DNA from: Notospermus geniculatus
Taxonomy: Eukaryota; Nemertea; Pilidiophora; Heteronemertea; Lineidae
Length of the DNA stretch: 64,000 nucleotides
NCBI GenBank assembly: GCA_002633025.1
Contig: NMRB01000560.1
Span: 268,093 to 332,092 of the forward strand
Reading direction: 5' to 3'
Made by a program: the position numbers and the translations under genes. The notes under the pieces are model-generated. The model was given only the letters and a program-made list of their open reading frames with translations. It was not told the DNA's origin and did not search any database. Positions 11,463-23,940 of the stretch are shown here, piece by piece; positions within the stretch are counted from its first letter, which is position 1; each line of letters begins with the position of its first letter.

Positions 11463-14400
11463 TTATGTTGCAGAAACACAATTGGCACAGAGTATATAAG
11501 GTCCAATACAGTCGTCATGGCAGAAAGCTCCACATTTTTTACACATCACCATAGCTTTGAGGCTACATGGACAATTTGAATTGCCCGAGTCTGACGTTGA
11601 CGTTGGCAGTGTGACGATGCTCCCCGATGGTAGCAACTGAGGGGTCACTCCCACGCCGCTGGCTAGAGACACCGAATCCGCTTTAACCACTTGGTATCCA
11701 CTCCCGTCAGGTCGTAGCTTCAGTGTCGCAGTGGCAGGGATTTGCACAGTTTGAACGTGAGGGGTCAACTGCCCCGAAGACTTGGTAGCAATTTTGATAA
11801 GCTGGGATGCCGATATACCCAATGAATTAGCAATGTCCGTTTTGATTGTCGAAGGTGCAGTGGCGGTAAGAACGACTTTGTCGTTCTCCTTGTTCATTTC
11901 AGGGATGGGAGATGTACTCCCGTTGAGGCTGAATGAACGAATCAGACCATCAGCCTTGGTCTCCTCAACCGGAGGCGGCGCACTAGCGGCCCTCGGCGGG
12001 CCAATACCGTTAGTCTGAGGCGGTACACTAGATGACCGCGCTGGTCCGACACTCGCCGGTGGAGTCTTTATCGTCCTCGACTTTGGATTACTATTTTTTA
12101 GGATCGTACACGATAAAAAATGACTCGGTTTCACAGTGTTCGCATTCTTATTTGTGTTGATACTGCTCGTGTTGATCATCTTGACATGATTTGGTTGAGT
12201 CTCCGCGGAAGTCGTAGCAGCGATAGCTTGTTTCGCTGGCTGCAATAACGCGCATAAGTTACTGTTACTCGATGGCGATGTTGTGACCAGAATCAGTTTA
12301 CTTGTGGAAGGAAGCATTCCCATTCCCGAAAGAAGTTGACTTTGGATGCTCTGTGCCACAGCATTTGAAATACCGGTACTTGTCAGTGGCTGTTGAGTGA
12401 TACCTGCATCCTGAACTGATGTCTTGACGGATGTTGCAGGGACCACAATCAGTTGTCTCAGCTGAGTTGCCGGGGATATGGTCGGTGAGGGTCTCGCCAA
12501 TGGTGAACTCGGTGGCTGAGGTCTTGCTTGACTTGCCGGCGAACTTGGTGGTGCTGGTCTTGCGAGAATCACTGGGGAACTTGGCGGAGCTGGTCCAGCC
12601 GGGGAAGTGGGTGCTACAGATTTAATCTGCATGACTGACGAAGTGGAGGTAGGTGCTGTACTGATCACTTGAGGCATCGGAGACGCTGATGAAACTCCCT
12701 GTGCAACGTAAACAGTCTTCATGACTGCGGTTGGCTGAGACACTGTGACAGCCTTAGAGACATTTACAGCAGAAGTCGTGGAGGTTGTCACTGAAGACGC
12801 AGCACTGGGAGAACGAATGCGTAAGATTGTTGGTCGAGACGTCTGAATTGCCTGGAGATTCACTGACTGGGCAAGTGTTAGAGCTGGAACTGTAGTAACT
12901 GAAGGTGGTTGCGATGGCGCCGACATGACTGGTGAAGGTATATTCCGTACAACTTGTATTTGTTGGGAGACAGGAAGATGACTCCTTGGGGACACAGCAG
13001 GAGAAGGGGGAGACTTGATCTGTATGACTGATGGCGGGGAAGTCGGCTGTACAAACGGACTCAGCGGAGACGTTACACTTTGTGAAGTTACGACAGCCAT
13101 CGTCGCTGCTGATGCAGGTTGTACTGGTTCTGTAATAACATTTTTAACTTCTGATGCAGCACCACGACCGTCAGAATTTGGCTCGGACTTGTTCAGTTTG
13201 GACGCCATGTTACCAGAATTGATGCTCTTCTCAATCATAGCTTGGCATATTTGATACGAACGTTGCAGGTTTATACCCGACTTATTCTGACCAGACTGAA
13301 TAATGTTCGGCACATGACGCTGTTTATCCTCACTACTGCCACCTATCGATGCACGTGCTAATAACTTAGCTTTAGTCTGTGCTTTAATTTGAGCTAGAGT
13401 CCTAGTCTGACCAGTTTGTCCCCGTGCGGCAGCAGTCTGCGCTTTCCTTTCCGCGGTCTGGGCCTTGATCTGAGCCAGGGTTTTAGCACGGTGAAACTTC
13501 ACCTGTGACTGCACCTTATTTGGAACGATTCTTTGCTGTGTGACAGGCTTTAATCGTTTTGTCGGGATAATTGTGTCTGTTTTCACATCTAGAGGCCTTT
13601 TTAATGATTCTAACAGTAAACTATTTTTGGTCACAGATCCTGGTTCACTTTTCATAGTGTTTGGCAGTGATAGAGAAATATTTGATAATCCTGCAGTCTG
13701 TGAGACACTCTTTGACATATCCGTTGAGGAAGCCTCTGTAGCACTTGACGTTTGTTTGATCAGAGAAGATAAGTGAGGAGAGTGTATCTTCAGTGGGGAG
13801 GTAGTCTTTGGTGGCGTGGATGGTAGCACTGTTGAAAGCACAGAAGATGCTGGCACTGGGATAGAATCCGTGGAAGCAGACCTAGAAGAGGGAACAGGAA
13901 TACAAGTAAGACAAAACTCAACTGGAATGCCAACTTACCGGTAAACTGGACTGTCTTGTTTCACATTGCCCAAGACCCTCATCTGATATTTCATAATGCG
14001 GTTGCATTTGACCCCCACAAAATCATTATCTCACAGTAAAGTGCATTTCACAATTCCTTGGGGTTTCTTTATTTTTTGATTTCCTATCTACAACTTAGTG
14101 AAGTAGAAAATGAGAGATACTGGTTCACTCTACATAGCAGCTCATGAGTTAGTATCACAGGGTATGAGCGTAACAGCATACTTACTTCTGACCCCACACT
14201 GGCTCAAAATGTTTCACCTGAAACAGAGAACATAAAGTTGGATGATTTGTTTTGTACCACTGGGAATTACAACCCGATGTCCTCCCTCAGGGAATACATG
14301 GTAAGGGTAAGGCCACCTCTCCCATATCAGTGAGGTGCATAAAGCAACCCCAACCCAAGATTTAGTTCACAAAGTGGAGCATGCATACAACCAATACCAT

Positions 14401-17400
14401 ATAAATACTCACCTTCCACGGATCGAGTCTGGCTTGTTCCTTTTCTTCCTCCTGTTTAATCCTAATCTGGTTTTCAGGAGTGAACTCACCTGAAACAAGT
14501 TCAAAGTCCAATGTAATGATACAGATGACCCACATGTAAACAATGTAAATGGTTGCTTCCGCCTTCGGTGAAGTTCATTATAATGTCATCATTGCAGTTC
14601 AAAGGCATCTTCGATAATCGAAGCGTGATCTGCTCACCACTCCGTTATATCCCATATCACCCTTCGAGAAATTGACCTGTCTGCGACGGATCCGCTGCCT
14701 CGAGAAGAGGAGGCCAATCAGAACCAGTGTTGTAAAATTTCCACGTAGTATGAATAGTGGTAACCGAAGCCCCTGCCGAAGACCCGATATAAAATGCAAT
14801 CTGATTGGTCGACCGGTTAACAGTTGGCATCGTGCCAAGATACGCCGTGGACCGGTCTATTTCTCGAAGGGTAGATGTGCGATGTAACGCAGTGGTTAGC
14901 AGATCAGCCTTCGATTATCGAAGATGTTCAAAGGAGACCTACATCCTGTCATTTCCCAGTAAACTTACCATCCGCCAGCCTTTGCTTCCACTCATTACAG
15001 GCTTTCGTGAAGAATTCATTATTCAAAGCAGAAGGATTTAACCTGCGAAGAAAATAAGGGAATAGCCAATCACTCCTGTTGTTAAAACGATTTTCAAAGC
15101 TTTGAAAAAGCACCTACTAGAGTACCTTCAAGTCAGTACCTTCAATTCCATAATCAATAACTATTATTGGATGATTGAGCCGAAACTCACCTTAAAGATT
15201 TATCAGCACAGACTATCCTATCACACTCAGGAAGAAGCTGGATAAGGCTGTACTGGTATGATGAAGGTAACCCAAGGAAATTGTGCTTAGTCAGCAGCGC
15301 CTGCAAAAGGAGAGAAGTTGATGATAAGCATGGCATATTTTGCTCCCATGGTTAGTCCCAAACTACTTCACATTATTACCCCAGACTCTCCAGAAACCTT
15401 TCAGGGGAACTCAAGGAGCAGTTCATTCAATGCATTACTTGATCCACTGAGACCAGTGCATTGTGAACACCAAGAGGTGACTCAGCTGGGAATCAAAACT
15501 ATGGCCAGTATTCTAGAAGCCTCCTTAACTCTAAGGTTCACTTTAAGCTTTTGTATTCTGCCCTGCACACAATAGCTAAAGGTAAACCTTAGAGTTAAGG
15601 AAGCTTCTAGAATACGGCCCAATGACTTCTCAGTCTCAAGTCCAACACTCAGCCACTGTGCCACAGAATGAATTGTGAGTTCGAAGTCCTTTGTGTCCCT
15701 TACCCTGAGGTTTATATTGACAAGTATGGAATCAGGAGTCTCCAAGTCTATGCATCCTTCTTTAGTTTGAGCAATTTGAGCAGCAGTGCTGAGTTTCTTG
15801 TGAGTTCTTTTCCTAGGCTTCCACTGAGGAATTGAAGAGAGTAATTCCTTAAATGTCGGCTTATGACTATAAGATGCGGTATTTGTCCTCAGGCAAGGCC
15901 TTTGTCTTTTGTCTGATGAGGAATTCATGCTACTGTAGTCAAAATCTGAAAGAGGGAAAACACATTGTTATCAGATTATTATAAACTAACACACCGTGAT
16001 AGAAGTGTCTGAGATTATGGAAGACGCCCTGAGAGGTTCTAATTGATATCATTGAGGTCTGAATTCAAGTAAGTGGCAGGGAAGGAACACTTATATTACC
16101 TTGTTTACTTTCTTTTGGTTGAGGTATCTGCTTTATTGTCAGCTTTGGTATCTTAGGCACCACCTTGGCTTTCTTTCTCCGTTTATGTTGCCATATACAA
16201 TGTTTGCGATTACGTTTGCTTGTCCTGGTGGGCTTTGCTGGAGGTACAGCTGATTGTACCAGCTGAGAAACAGTCTCAACCGGAGGTTCTTCCTTGTCTT
16301 CTTGGGGGAGGTCAGCAGCAGGTGATGGTGGAATGTCGTCTGGCAGCTTGACAAATATCACTGAAACATGATGAGTAAGAAGACTGAATGCCTGTTCTGC
16401 ACACTGGCCAACCTGACAGAGTAGAACAGGTTCGAGACTGCATTGCAAGTCGGTTCAGAATAGCAACTCACAAGAACTACGCCAGCATCTTCATTTCAAC
16501 AGGTGCAACTGCTGGTTCCATCCAATGTACACTGATTGCAACAGCATTCCGAGATTAACATGTCCTCTTCCTGAAAGAAAAACTACTCACAGAACCCAGC
16601 TTGGTCTTACCCTTTTCATTTTTAAGATCTCTCAATGGACGATCTTGTAAATCTACGAGCTCTCCCTCTCCGTCAACTGTGACATCCAAATTACGGTCAT
16701 CTTCCATTTCATGGACAACTCCGCCATCAGGAATCGAACTCTTGAAAATAAAGAACAACAAAATTCCCAAATCCACTATGCAGGTACATTGTACAGAAAA
16801 CTTGAGCCTGTATTCTAGAAGCCTCCTTTAACTCAAAGGTCCACTTTAAGCTTTTGTATTCTGCCCTGCAAACAATAGCTAAAGGTAAACCTTAGAGATA
16901 AGGAAGCTTCTAGAATACGGCCCTTAGACATGCAGGGGGAGTGATGAACTTTTCATCGACATTGATCTCTTCCAAGGTTGTAGGATTGCCTCCAGCAGAA
17001 CCACCACCGTTTTCACCTGATTTCACCTTCATTTGTGTATCTCTGTCCCACCAGGAGTGTGTAGCGCAGAAGCTAATGCAGAATACCTTTCCATCCAAAA
17101 GCAAAACAAACTCATCTAGTCCACTCACCATTAAGCCATAAGCACCAAGCCTCCCTAGAACTTTATAGAAGGTACAATCTGAGCCCTTAGCATTGGCATG
17201 AAGGACAGTATCCAACAAGTCTAATGGTACAGTACCACTGGAAAGATGGAACGAAAAGACAATGTTTTGTTACCTAGTACATCAGCAATGAGTAAATGGA
17301 ATGGGTTTCGAGCAAAAAGAAATTGTGCTGCAAGACTAACCAGACACCGACTAGTGGAGCTACTTGCATTGGACATTGAAACTATGCTAAGGTTTTACGA

Positions 17401-18381
17401 GCATTTTCCATCAATTTTGTTGATGCAATCTGCAAATGACCACAAAAAAGAAAGAAGACCTCATCTCATTCCTGATTTCATCTCACCTGATGTCTTTGTC
17501 ATTCTGAATAGTCAAGAGAATTTCATTGTGGTCAAGAGCTTTTTGGGGAGTTTGCTCCAAAACCTAGAAAAAAATCATAAAAAATCTACAAAATCTGTGG
17601 CACTGCTGTGCTGTATGAAGATGACGTGCACGTGTAGAAAACAACACAGGAACTAAGATAACTCTGTTTGAAATAATGAAATAATCTAAAATAACACAGA
17701 AATAACAAATAACCTAGGCCTAAGTGTCATTTGTCTGAGCATGACTTCGTTGCAACGGCACGATCTTCACGAGGATTTCAAGAGTACCATGGCGTAGAGG
17801 CCTCGGCCTATTCAATTCTTTGGTCTCCTACTATATTTGGCTCTTTGGCATCATATGGTAAGTAACACTGATCGCGGAACGCTCGCTAGCCTACCCTACC
17901 GACTAACGGCATCTCCCGGCCTGACATAGCCAGCCAGCGCTTTCAGTGTACCGGACTGGCGGTAGGCCTCGCTAGGCCTTAGACCTATGCCGTAAGACGG
18001 TGTTGCTTTCTACACATCCCGTGCAGGGCGGTCCAGCGATGAGCGACAGCGTCCTTGCGGCTTGCCTTGGCTGGGGCCCAAACCTTGGCCCTCCCTGGCC
18101 TTGGCCTTGGCCTAGCCTGCATGTACCCTTGAGGAATTGATTAAAATACCGGAGTCCAAATACACAAATACACAGGACTTTTCATTCTGATTGGGAAACA
18201 AACATGGACTCATCTTGATCTCATGATGGAAACTGTCTGAAAAGTGAAGGCTCAAAATTTTTTTGTTGTTTTGTGCACCACAAAAAATACAGGCGAAAAT
18301 GCTCACAGTTTTCGCCGCTTCAGCCAACTTTCTATACTTCTTCTTGATAAAGTTCTTGTCTTTATTATTCTCCATATTCAT
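11463..18381 (-). CDS. ASXL: ASXL / Additional sex combs-like protein, complete, 11 coding exons
   Basis: This chromatin regulator is the partner of the deubiquitinase BAP1 in Polycomb-related H2A deubiquitination. Exons in transcript order are 18381-18307, 17563-17487, 17237-17129, 16740-16611, 16360-16100, 15945-15704, 15300-15191, 15042-14969, 14489-14413, 14217-14186 and 13881-11463. All phases agree, giving about 1201 aa. Exons 1-3 form the HARE-HTH domain (LAEAAKT, then [20 protein letters not shown], then [15 protein letters not shown]). Exons 6-9 form the DEUBAD region ([48 protein letters not shown]). The 2.4-kb last exon is Ser/Pro/Thr-rich and ends in the atypical PHD finger ([20 protein letters not shown], then CIGP and LCANC). 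A stretch near 16930-17060 reads openly between exons 3 and 4 and might be an alternative exon. Identification is by domain order and recognised signature sequence. Confidence 0.94.
14604..14928. repeat. Foldback element in an ASXL intron
   Basis: Inverted arms start at catcttcgataatcgaag near 14604 and its complement near 14915, with further matching inside (ttctcgaagggt with acccttcgagaa). It is about 325 bp with no coding capacity, in the intron between ASXL exons 14969-15042 and 14413-14489. Confidence 0.75.
15504..15619. repeat. Palindromic MITE in an ASXL intron, copy 1
   Basis: The arms are tattctagaagcctccttaa and ttaaggaagcttctagaata. A second copy of the same family lies at 16806-16922 in another ASXL intron, so both are recent insertions of one family. 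Confidence 0.8.
16806..16922. repeat. Palindromic MITE in an ASXL intron, copy 2
   Basis: Nearly the same sequence as 15504-15619 with the same arms and the same internal sequence (ttgtattctgccctgca). Confidence 0.8.
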
Positions 18382-19449
18382 GGGACAGTGTTCAATGAGA
18401 AATTATTCTGATAATACCAGAATAAAGCCCCAATTTTGAACCCTTTCTTCGTGAAAAATCAACAATTCCACGATCAGATCGCCATTTTGTTAAAGTCACG
18501 TGACCACACTTCGGGCGATCTCGGCATCTACTTCGGTAATTTCCGTGCGTGGAAACGACGATGGCGTCAAAATGGTGGACGGTGATGTTTCCAAAATAAT
18601 CTAGGCATCTGAGGTGTTTTTCCTGTCGTTACGTCGTCGTGTATACAATATTTTGCCAAATTAAATGTTCAATCAAAAGCTCAATATGTTGAGAAACGAC
18701 AGAGTTAATGTTTTTGAGTTTGGTTCTTCTTGTTGTAGTAAATTTGACAACTTATTCTTTTGTGATAGGCTTCCCCTTGGCCTGGCCTGGGTGGGAGGGA
18801 TTGGGTTGGCTTGGGTTGCATGGTTGGGAACAACGTCATCATGTCATGCGTCGTCGTCATCAATCATCATCCATGCATCACTGCCTCAGGCTGAAGTCAA
18901 GTCAGTGTTGGCGAGGCCAGCGCTCATGCTTTTTCCTGGGCCTCCATTTGACGACGTCATCATCATCATCATAGACCTAGGCCTAGGCCTATGACTATCA
19001 AATATCAAAAAAATTGGCACGGGAGCTACGGTACCGGTAAATGTTGGGACGGGCGGTGATGATAATTTAAAGCCCCACAATATTGAATTTTACGATATTT
19101 TCAAAAAGTTAGGAGAGTGCACATAGAGGTCCCATAGCCTCGTGAAGGTCCCCAAAATGCTTGCCTGATACGCACTTCACAGAATCAAGGCCTAGTTTTC
19201 AGCACGCATTGGAAAAACTGCAGGGAGAGCTCTAATGTATTCTGACAGAGCGTAGTACATTCTACACTACGCTGACGTCGTGACGTCGTGCGAGAATCGC
19301 GGCGATGATTTGCGTTTTTCACATTCAATACAGTGGGGCTTTAATGTTGAATGGTCTAATAATCCTTCTTTTCACTTTTCAGAAGAAGATGTAGGCCTGA
19401 ATGCAAGAAATTCAGTATCTGTGGATCGGGAAATAACTGCTCTTACAAA
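18382..19449. promoter_or_regulatory. Head-to-head spacer between ASXL and the coiled-coil gene
   Basis: The ASXL start codon (minus strand, 18381) and the coiled-coil gene start (plus strand, 19450) point away from each other about 1.07 kb apart. A splice acceptor at 19379-19380 (ttttcag before aagaag) implies an untranslated first exon for the plus gene somewhere in this spacer. Short CpG-containing motifs (tcacgtgacc at 18495, gacgtcgtgacgtcgtg at 19270) are present. A shared bidirectional promoter is an inference. Confidence 0.5.
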
Positions 19450-21930
19450 ATGGCCACTTCAAAGGTTGTGAGACTAGAGGATGTCTTCTCCCTTGAGGAT
19501 GGCATTGCAGGGAAGTTTGATCATGGGGACAATCAGTTGCTTAGCCCTGATCTTGATGGAGAACACCAATATCACGCTCAGCCATCAGGTTAGTGATGAC
19601 TTTGGGGACAATGTTGTCTCTGATTCTGCCCATTCTGCCTAAACATTGATATAGTAAAGTGCATACCAACTCTCATGTAGGCCCTACTAACGAATTAAAT
19701 GATTTGTCTGTGCTATGTTGGCTTCGTGAAATTACTGGAAAATTCGATTGATAATGAATGAGAAAGAGATCTTGATTCACCTTTCTCCATCCTTTCAGAG
19801 AGTAGCCGACAAAGTACGAAATGTCTCACTCTTATTACGACCAGATACAGTTGAATCTTTGCAAGGGGAAGCTGCTGGTAAGAAGCTCTTATTACATCAT
19901 CCTTATATTTGTTTCTGTTACTACAATCATAAGAAAAACTCTAGTCTTAGCTAGGATAGTGATTCTTTGTGAAATATCTCTGTGGTGCTCAACATTTTGA
20001 TACTTAATAACTACTTGGCGATGCTTTGCTTGTGTTTCAGATATTCTCCGCCCTCTGCCTGAGGGATGGCCAAGACTTCCTGAGCTATCCAACCAAAGAG
20101 AGTACACCAAAGTCATGTTAACATTCGTCAATAAAGCTTCATCTCACCTTGAGTTGCTGCAGAACATCATTGATGAGTGGTTTGATGTCCAGGTTGCGAG
20201 CCGTAGCACTACTAGGGCATCTAACTTGGCATCTGCAAAAGGTGTGTATAGCTACTGGTCATAAGACATTGATGGGTGATTCAGCGTGAAGCGAGAGAAA
20301 ACCAGAAAAATGAGAGAAAACACATATAGTATTGAAGAGAGTTGCCCTGTCCCTCGCAAGAAGAACTGGCACAACTGGGATTCAAAAACCTCTGACTGAA
20401 ATGACTGGTGGAATGCCATTCTGATGGCTGTCTCCATAGGAGAACTCATTGACAAGAACGATATTTGCTGATTTTTCAAAGTCATGAGATCCTATTTTTG
20501 CAGGGCGTGAGACCAGTGAATTTGAAAGAAAGCAGCTACGTTTCACAACAAGTTCAGAAAGTACCATCACTACTTTGAGAGTTGATGGCATTGGTGGGAA
20601 AGCTGATCGTGGCAAGTATTGGAGATCTTTTACATTCTAATTTAAAATGGTCAAGACAGATATGTAGTAGTGCATTGATAATGCTCTAATTGACCTGGTG
20701 ATATTACTCCTAATGTGAACCTACTGCTGTATTGTGCATAATAGACTAAATGCAAGAGTACAAACTTCAGATGTCAAATCCGCCCAAAGGGCTGCTGAAC
20801 TCGATATTCCATATCTTGGTGCTGAGGAGGTCTTGGATGAGGTGGTGACATTGCTTGGCAAACTAGAGACAGACCGCCTGGATGCAATGATTCATCACAA
20901 ACAACAGGAACGCATAGTGAAGAAGCTTGGTGCTAAGAGAGACGAAAAATTGCTGAATACAGGATGGCTGAACTACCAAAAGCTGTACAAAGAGGTAAGA
21001 AAAAATGTCCACATGTATATGTACATGTATCTGCTGAGTTGTAAGTCTCTATTTGGGGGAGACGAAGTGGCTGAAATGAAGCTGCTGACCCTTTCATTGC
21101 TTCCTACCCAGCTACTTGTACAATAACAATTAAACCTTCCTGGCAATCCAGGTTGTCAGCAAGTACCGATTTCTTCTTACAGAACATGAGGCATGTTCAA
21201 GAGACATTTATGAACTGCAGTGGCATGTATCTTATCGCGGAAGAGCTGAGGACAGAATCACAAACAAGATGGAAATTGCTGATGCACTGAACAAAAAGCT
21301 AAAGGATGATGTAGCCTTTGTTAGTCGTCACTGGTGAGTACATGTATTATGAAAAACTTGTTCATAACTGTCAGTTTCAGCGAATGATTGGTTGGTGTCA
21401 CACTATATTAGAGTTAACGCATATTCTCCTAAGTTCCCATTCGCTGCAATTCAGGGACTTAATTTAATACTGTTGCTAAGTCACGTTAAAAGATGCATCC
21501 TCCCCTTTCAGTCCCCTTGTTGAAGAGAAACTGGACCTTGAAAAACAAGCCATGGAACGCATCCAGACTGCTCAGACAGAGGTAAGGAATAAGGATACAC
21601 ATGTATTGCATCTGGTTAATACTGATAACATGAAGGTGTCATTTTGAGAGTGACAGTGACCCACTCTGCTTAAGACAAGACTGAATTACCCCTTTGCTAA
21701 TTCAGTGGTTTTCCAAGGTTTGGACCCTTCGTTTTTGTGGCATTGGATTCCTATTCTTTTTGTTCTTGTATAAGAGTCGCTGTTCTATTTTCACCTAGAC
21801 GACTGACGAGTTGAATCTGACCTTAGAGCGGTGTGAACGAGTGGAAAAGAAATCAGACGATGCTCATACCAAAGCCAGCAATGAGAGAGCGAAGATGAAG
21901 AAAGAGATTGAGGATATTACAGCAGAGCTA
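19450..21930 (+). pseudogene. Coiled-coil protein gene, interrupted in a coding exon by an LTR element
   Basis: Coding exons are 19450-19588, 20041-20241, 20504-20611, 20771-20994, 21152-21333, 21512-21581 and 21799 onward; they splice in a continuous frame of about 352 codons. Exon 20504-20611 ends with a GC donor (CGTG then gcaagt). The N-terminal part contains LRPLPEGWPRLPEL. The rest is charged and heptad-rich (KLGAKRDEKLLNTG, EEKLDLEKQAMERIQTAQTE, NERAKMKKEIEDITAEL), typical of long coiled-coil, often ciliary, proteins. I do not recognise the family with confidence; CCDC178 was considered and not established. The last exon runs into the LTR at about 21931 with no splice donor, so this allele is truncated. 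Sequence beyond the element is not visible. Confidence 0.72.
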
Positions 21931-23679
21931 AATGATGAAACAATCCTGAGCCTAAATACGAGGAAGGGGAATATAATCACGACAGCTGGTCCTATTACAC
22001 ACGTTATACACACTACCTTGATATTTATCTTTCACGGCCTATCGTAGTTTTACCTGACAGGAACACAGCAATAATCCTTGAGAGAATGTAAGAAAGATCT
22101 CTAGACAGGTAGATAGATGGAAGAAGCTGGCAAGCTCTGTGTTTTGCAAGCGCAAGGTGTTTATATATTCTGAGTGATTGCATCAGCCATATCGTTGGTG
22201 GCTGTAATGTTGCTTTTTTCAACTATTGCCCCACTCAAAGCAACGTTGTAAGTCACTTTCAAGCAGGGGATTCCCATTACGGCCTTTTCTTATTGCCGGG
22301 CGTAAGGAGGCTGATGAAATCAGATGTAACTTGTAGCAAGCCCTTACGTCAGATTCTATTCTTAGGTGCTTTAACAAGGGAGGATTGTACTCGGGTTTTT
22401 CCCAGTTGCTACAGGTGAAACTTGAGGTGAATGAGCGTGAATTCTAAACATAGAATCTAGGTAACCGTTATTTTTAGCGCTAAAGTCGCATAATTACATT
22501 AATTTCTCAGGTACGGGAAATGCTCCTGAGACGCTTACTGTACATTTTATTATGATAATGTCAGAAAAGTACTATATGTTATGATCCTATCATTAACACG
22601 GTGTGAACCGTACAATACTACACTCTTGCACTATGAATGCCCCTACCGCCAATCTACCCCACGCTTGGAGAATCATTTTCGTCACCACGCCTTCGGCATA
22701 ATGTAAAACTGCTTGTCGTGATTCATGCAAAGATAAGGATGGCTCGTAAATATAGACCACTTTATGACTCGTTTAATGGTGGCGAACAAAAATGTGCAAT
22801 ATATCTATATCTTTGATTGCACATCCTTGTCTACCTTTCATAATTATATTGGCAGTCACAATGTGGCCTTTACATCTAGATAGCATGCATACAGTAAAAT
22901 AGGTTTATTTATTGTGGATAATATTTTTTGTTTTCTATGCTGTCCTCATCACGGTTCAACATGTAATCTATATGACGTCTTCTTCGTATCTTGTCAAGTA
23001 CCGGTAGCTGTTTTATAACGTACGGCTTGTTCTGTTGTTTTGATGAATCTATTGGTTGGCGTTATCGTCTTCTTCTGTCGCGTAGTATACTATTAGCTGT
23101 TTATTATGGTACTTGCACTTTCGCGAATGTATAAGTGGCTTACATTCGCACCTCCCTGGGGGCCATGGAAAAGAAAAGCCGGACCGGGGTCGATGGGGGG
23201 AGGGAAGACTTCTGGAAGATGGTGTGGAGGACAGCGTCTGGAAAAAAGGAAAAGAATATAGACTTCTAACAAGTGGGTGGGAAACCGGGAGGGGAGTCCC
23301 ATCGCTAATAATAGAGGGTAGAGAAATACCCTTGTAAACAATCCGACGTAAATATAATGGTTACATATGTCATGGCGCACCCAACAGAGTGGTGCGTAGT
23401 ACGCATTAACTGTTTTTGTAATTTTTTTGTATTGGATATGTGCCGAATATAAGTTGATAATATTAACAGGTCAAATAGAAACATAGTAAATTAACTGCTC
23501 TAAGGTAACACACAAATGATAATAAGTAAGAAGGAGATAAGCGTAGCAAAAGTAATCAGAACCGTAGTATTATTGATGTAAGCGGATTAGACGTATAGAG
23601 CTTATCATAAATAGTAACATTGAGACATAATTGCAGCTACAGCCATATTGTAGTTTTTGAAAGAAACAGTAACAGGCTT
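21931..23679 (-). repeat. 3' LTR and adjoining 3' noncoding region
   Basis: It matches 36138-37857 over its length, with small indels and one strongly diverged patch (about 22500-22700 against 36690-36890). The outer end reads ...catca on the minus strand. The inner LTR edge is not fixed by this comparison, because both copies also share 3' noncoding sequence; a candidate edge lies near 23149, where minus-strand purines GGGAGG are followed by TGCG. No other gene is present. Confidence 0.75.
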
Positions 23680-23940
23680 GTTAGGCAGGCGGTGCGTTAG
23701 TACAAGGAAGGTAGATAAGAATGGAATATGTAAAAGCGCTGCCCTGAACGCGGCATAATTAGGGGATAGGGGGGTATGGGTGTGGAGAAGGAGGCGTACC
23801 AAACGATCCAAAACGAGGAAGTTAAGGGTCGGGACGACCTGAAAATAGTAGTAAAAAAACGATAAGAGTGACATGAAGATAGAAAAGAAGAGGGGAGGAA
23901 CCTAAGAAAAGGATTAAGAGGACAAGAAAAGCGATATAAC

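Noticed and set aside
17246-17656. Plus-strand ORF of 136 codons
   Set aside because: It overlaps ASXL exon 2 in antisense and has no recognisable domain.
19799-19876. Possible extra exon of the coiled-coil gene with good splice sites
   Set aside because: It does not fit the phase of its neighbours: spliced in, it brings a stop, while exon 19450-19588 joins 20041 in frame without it.
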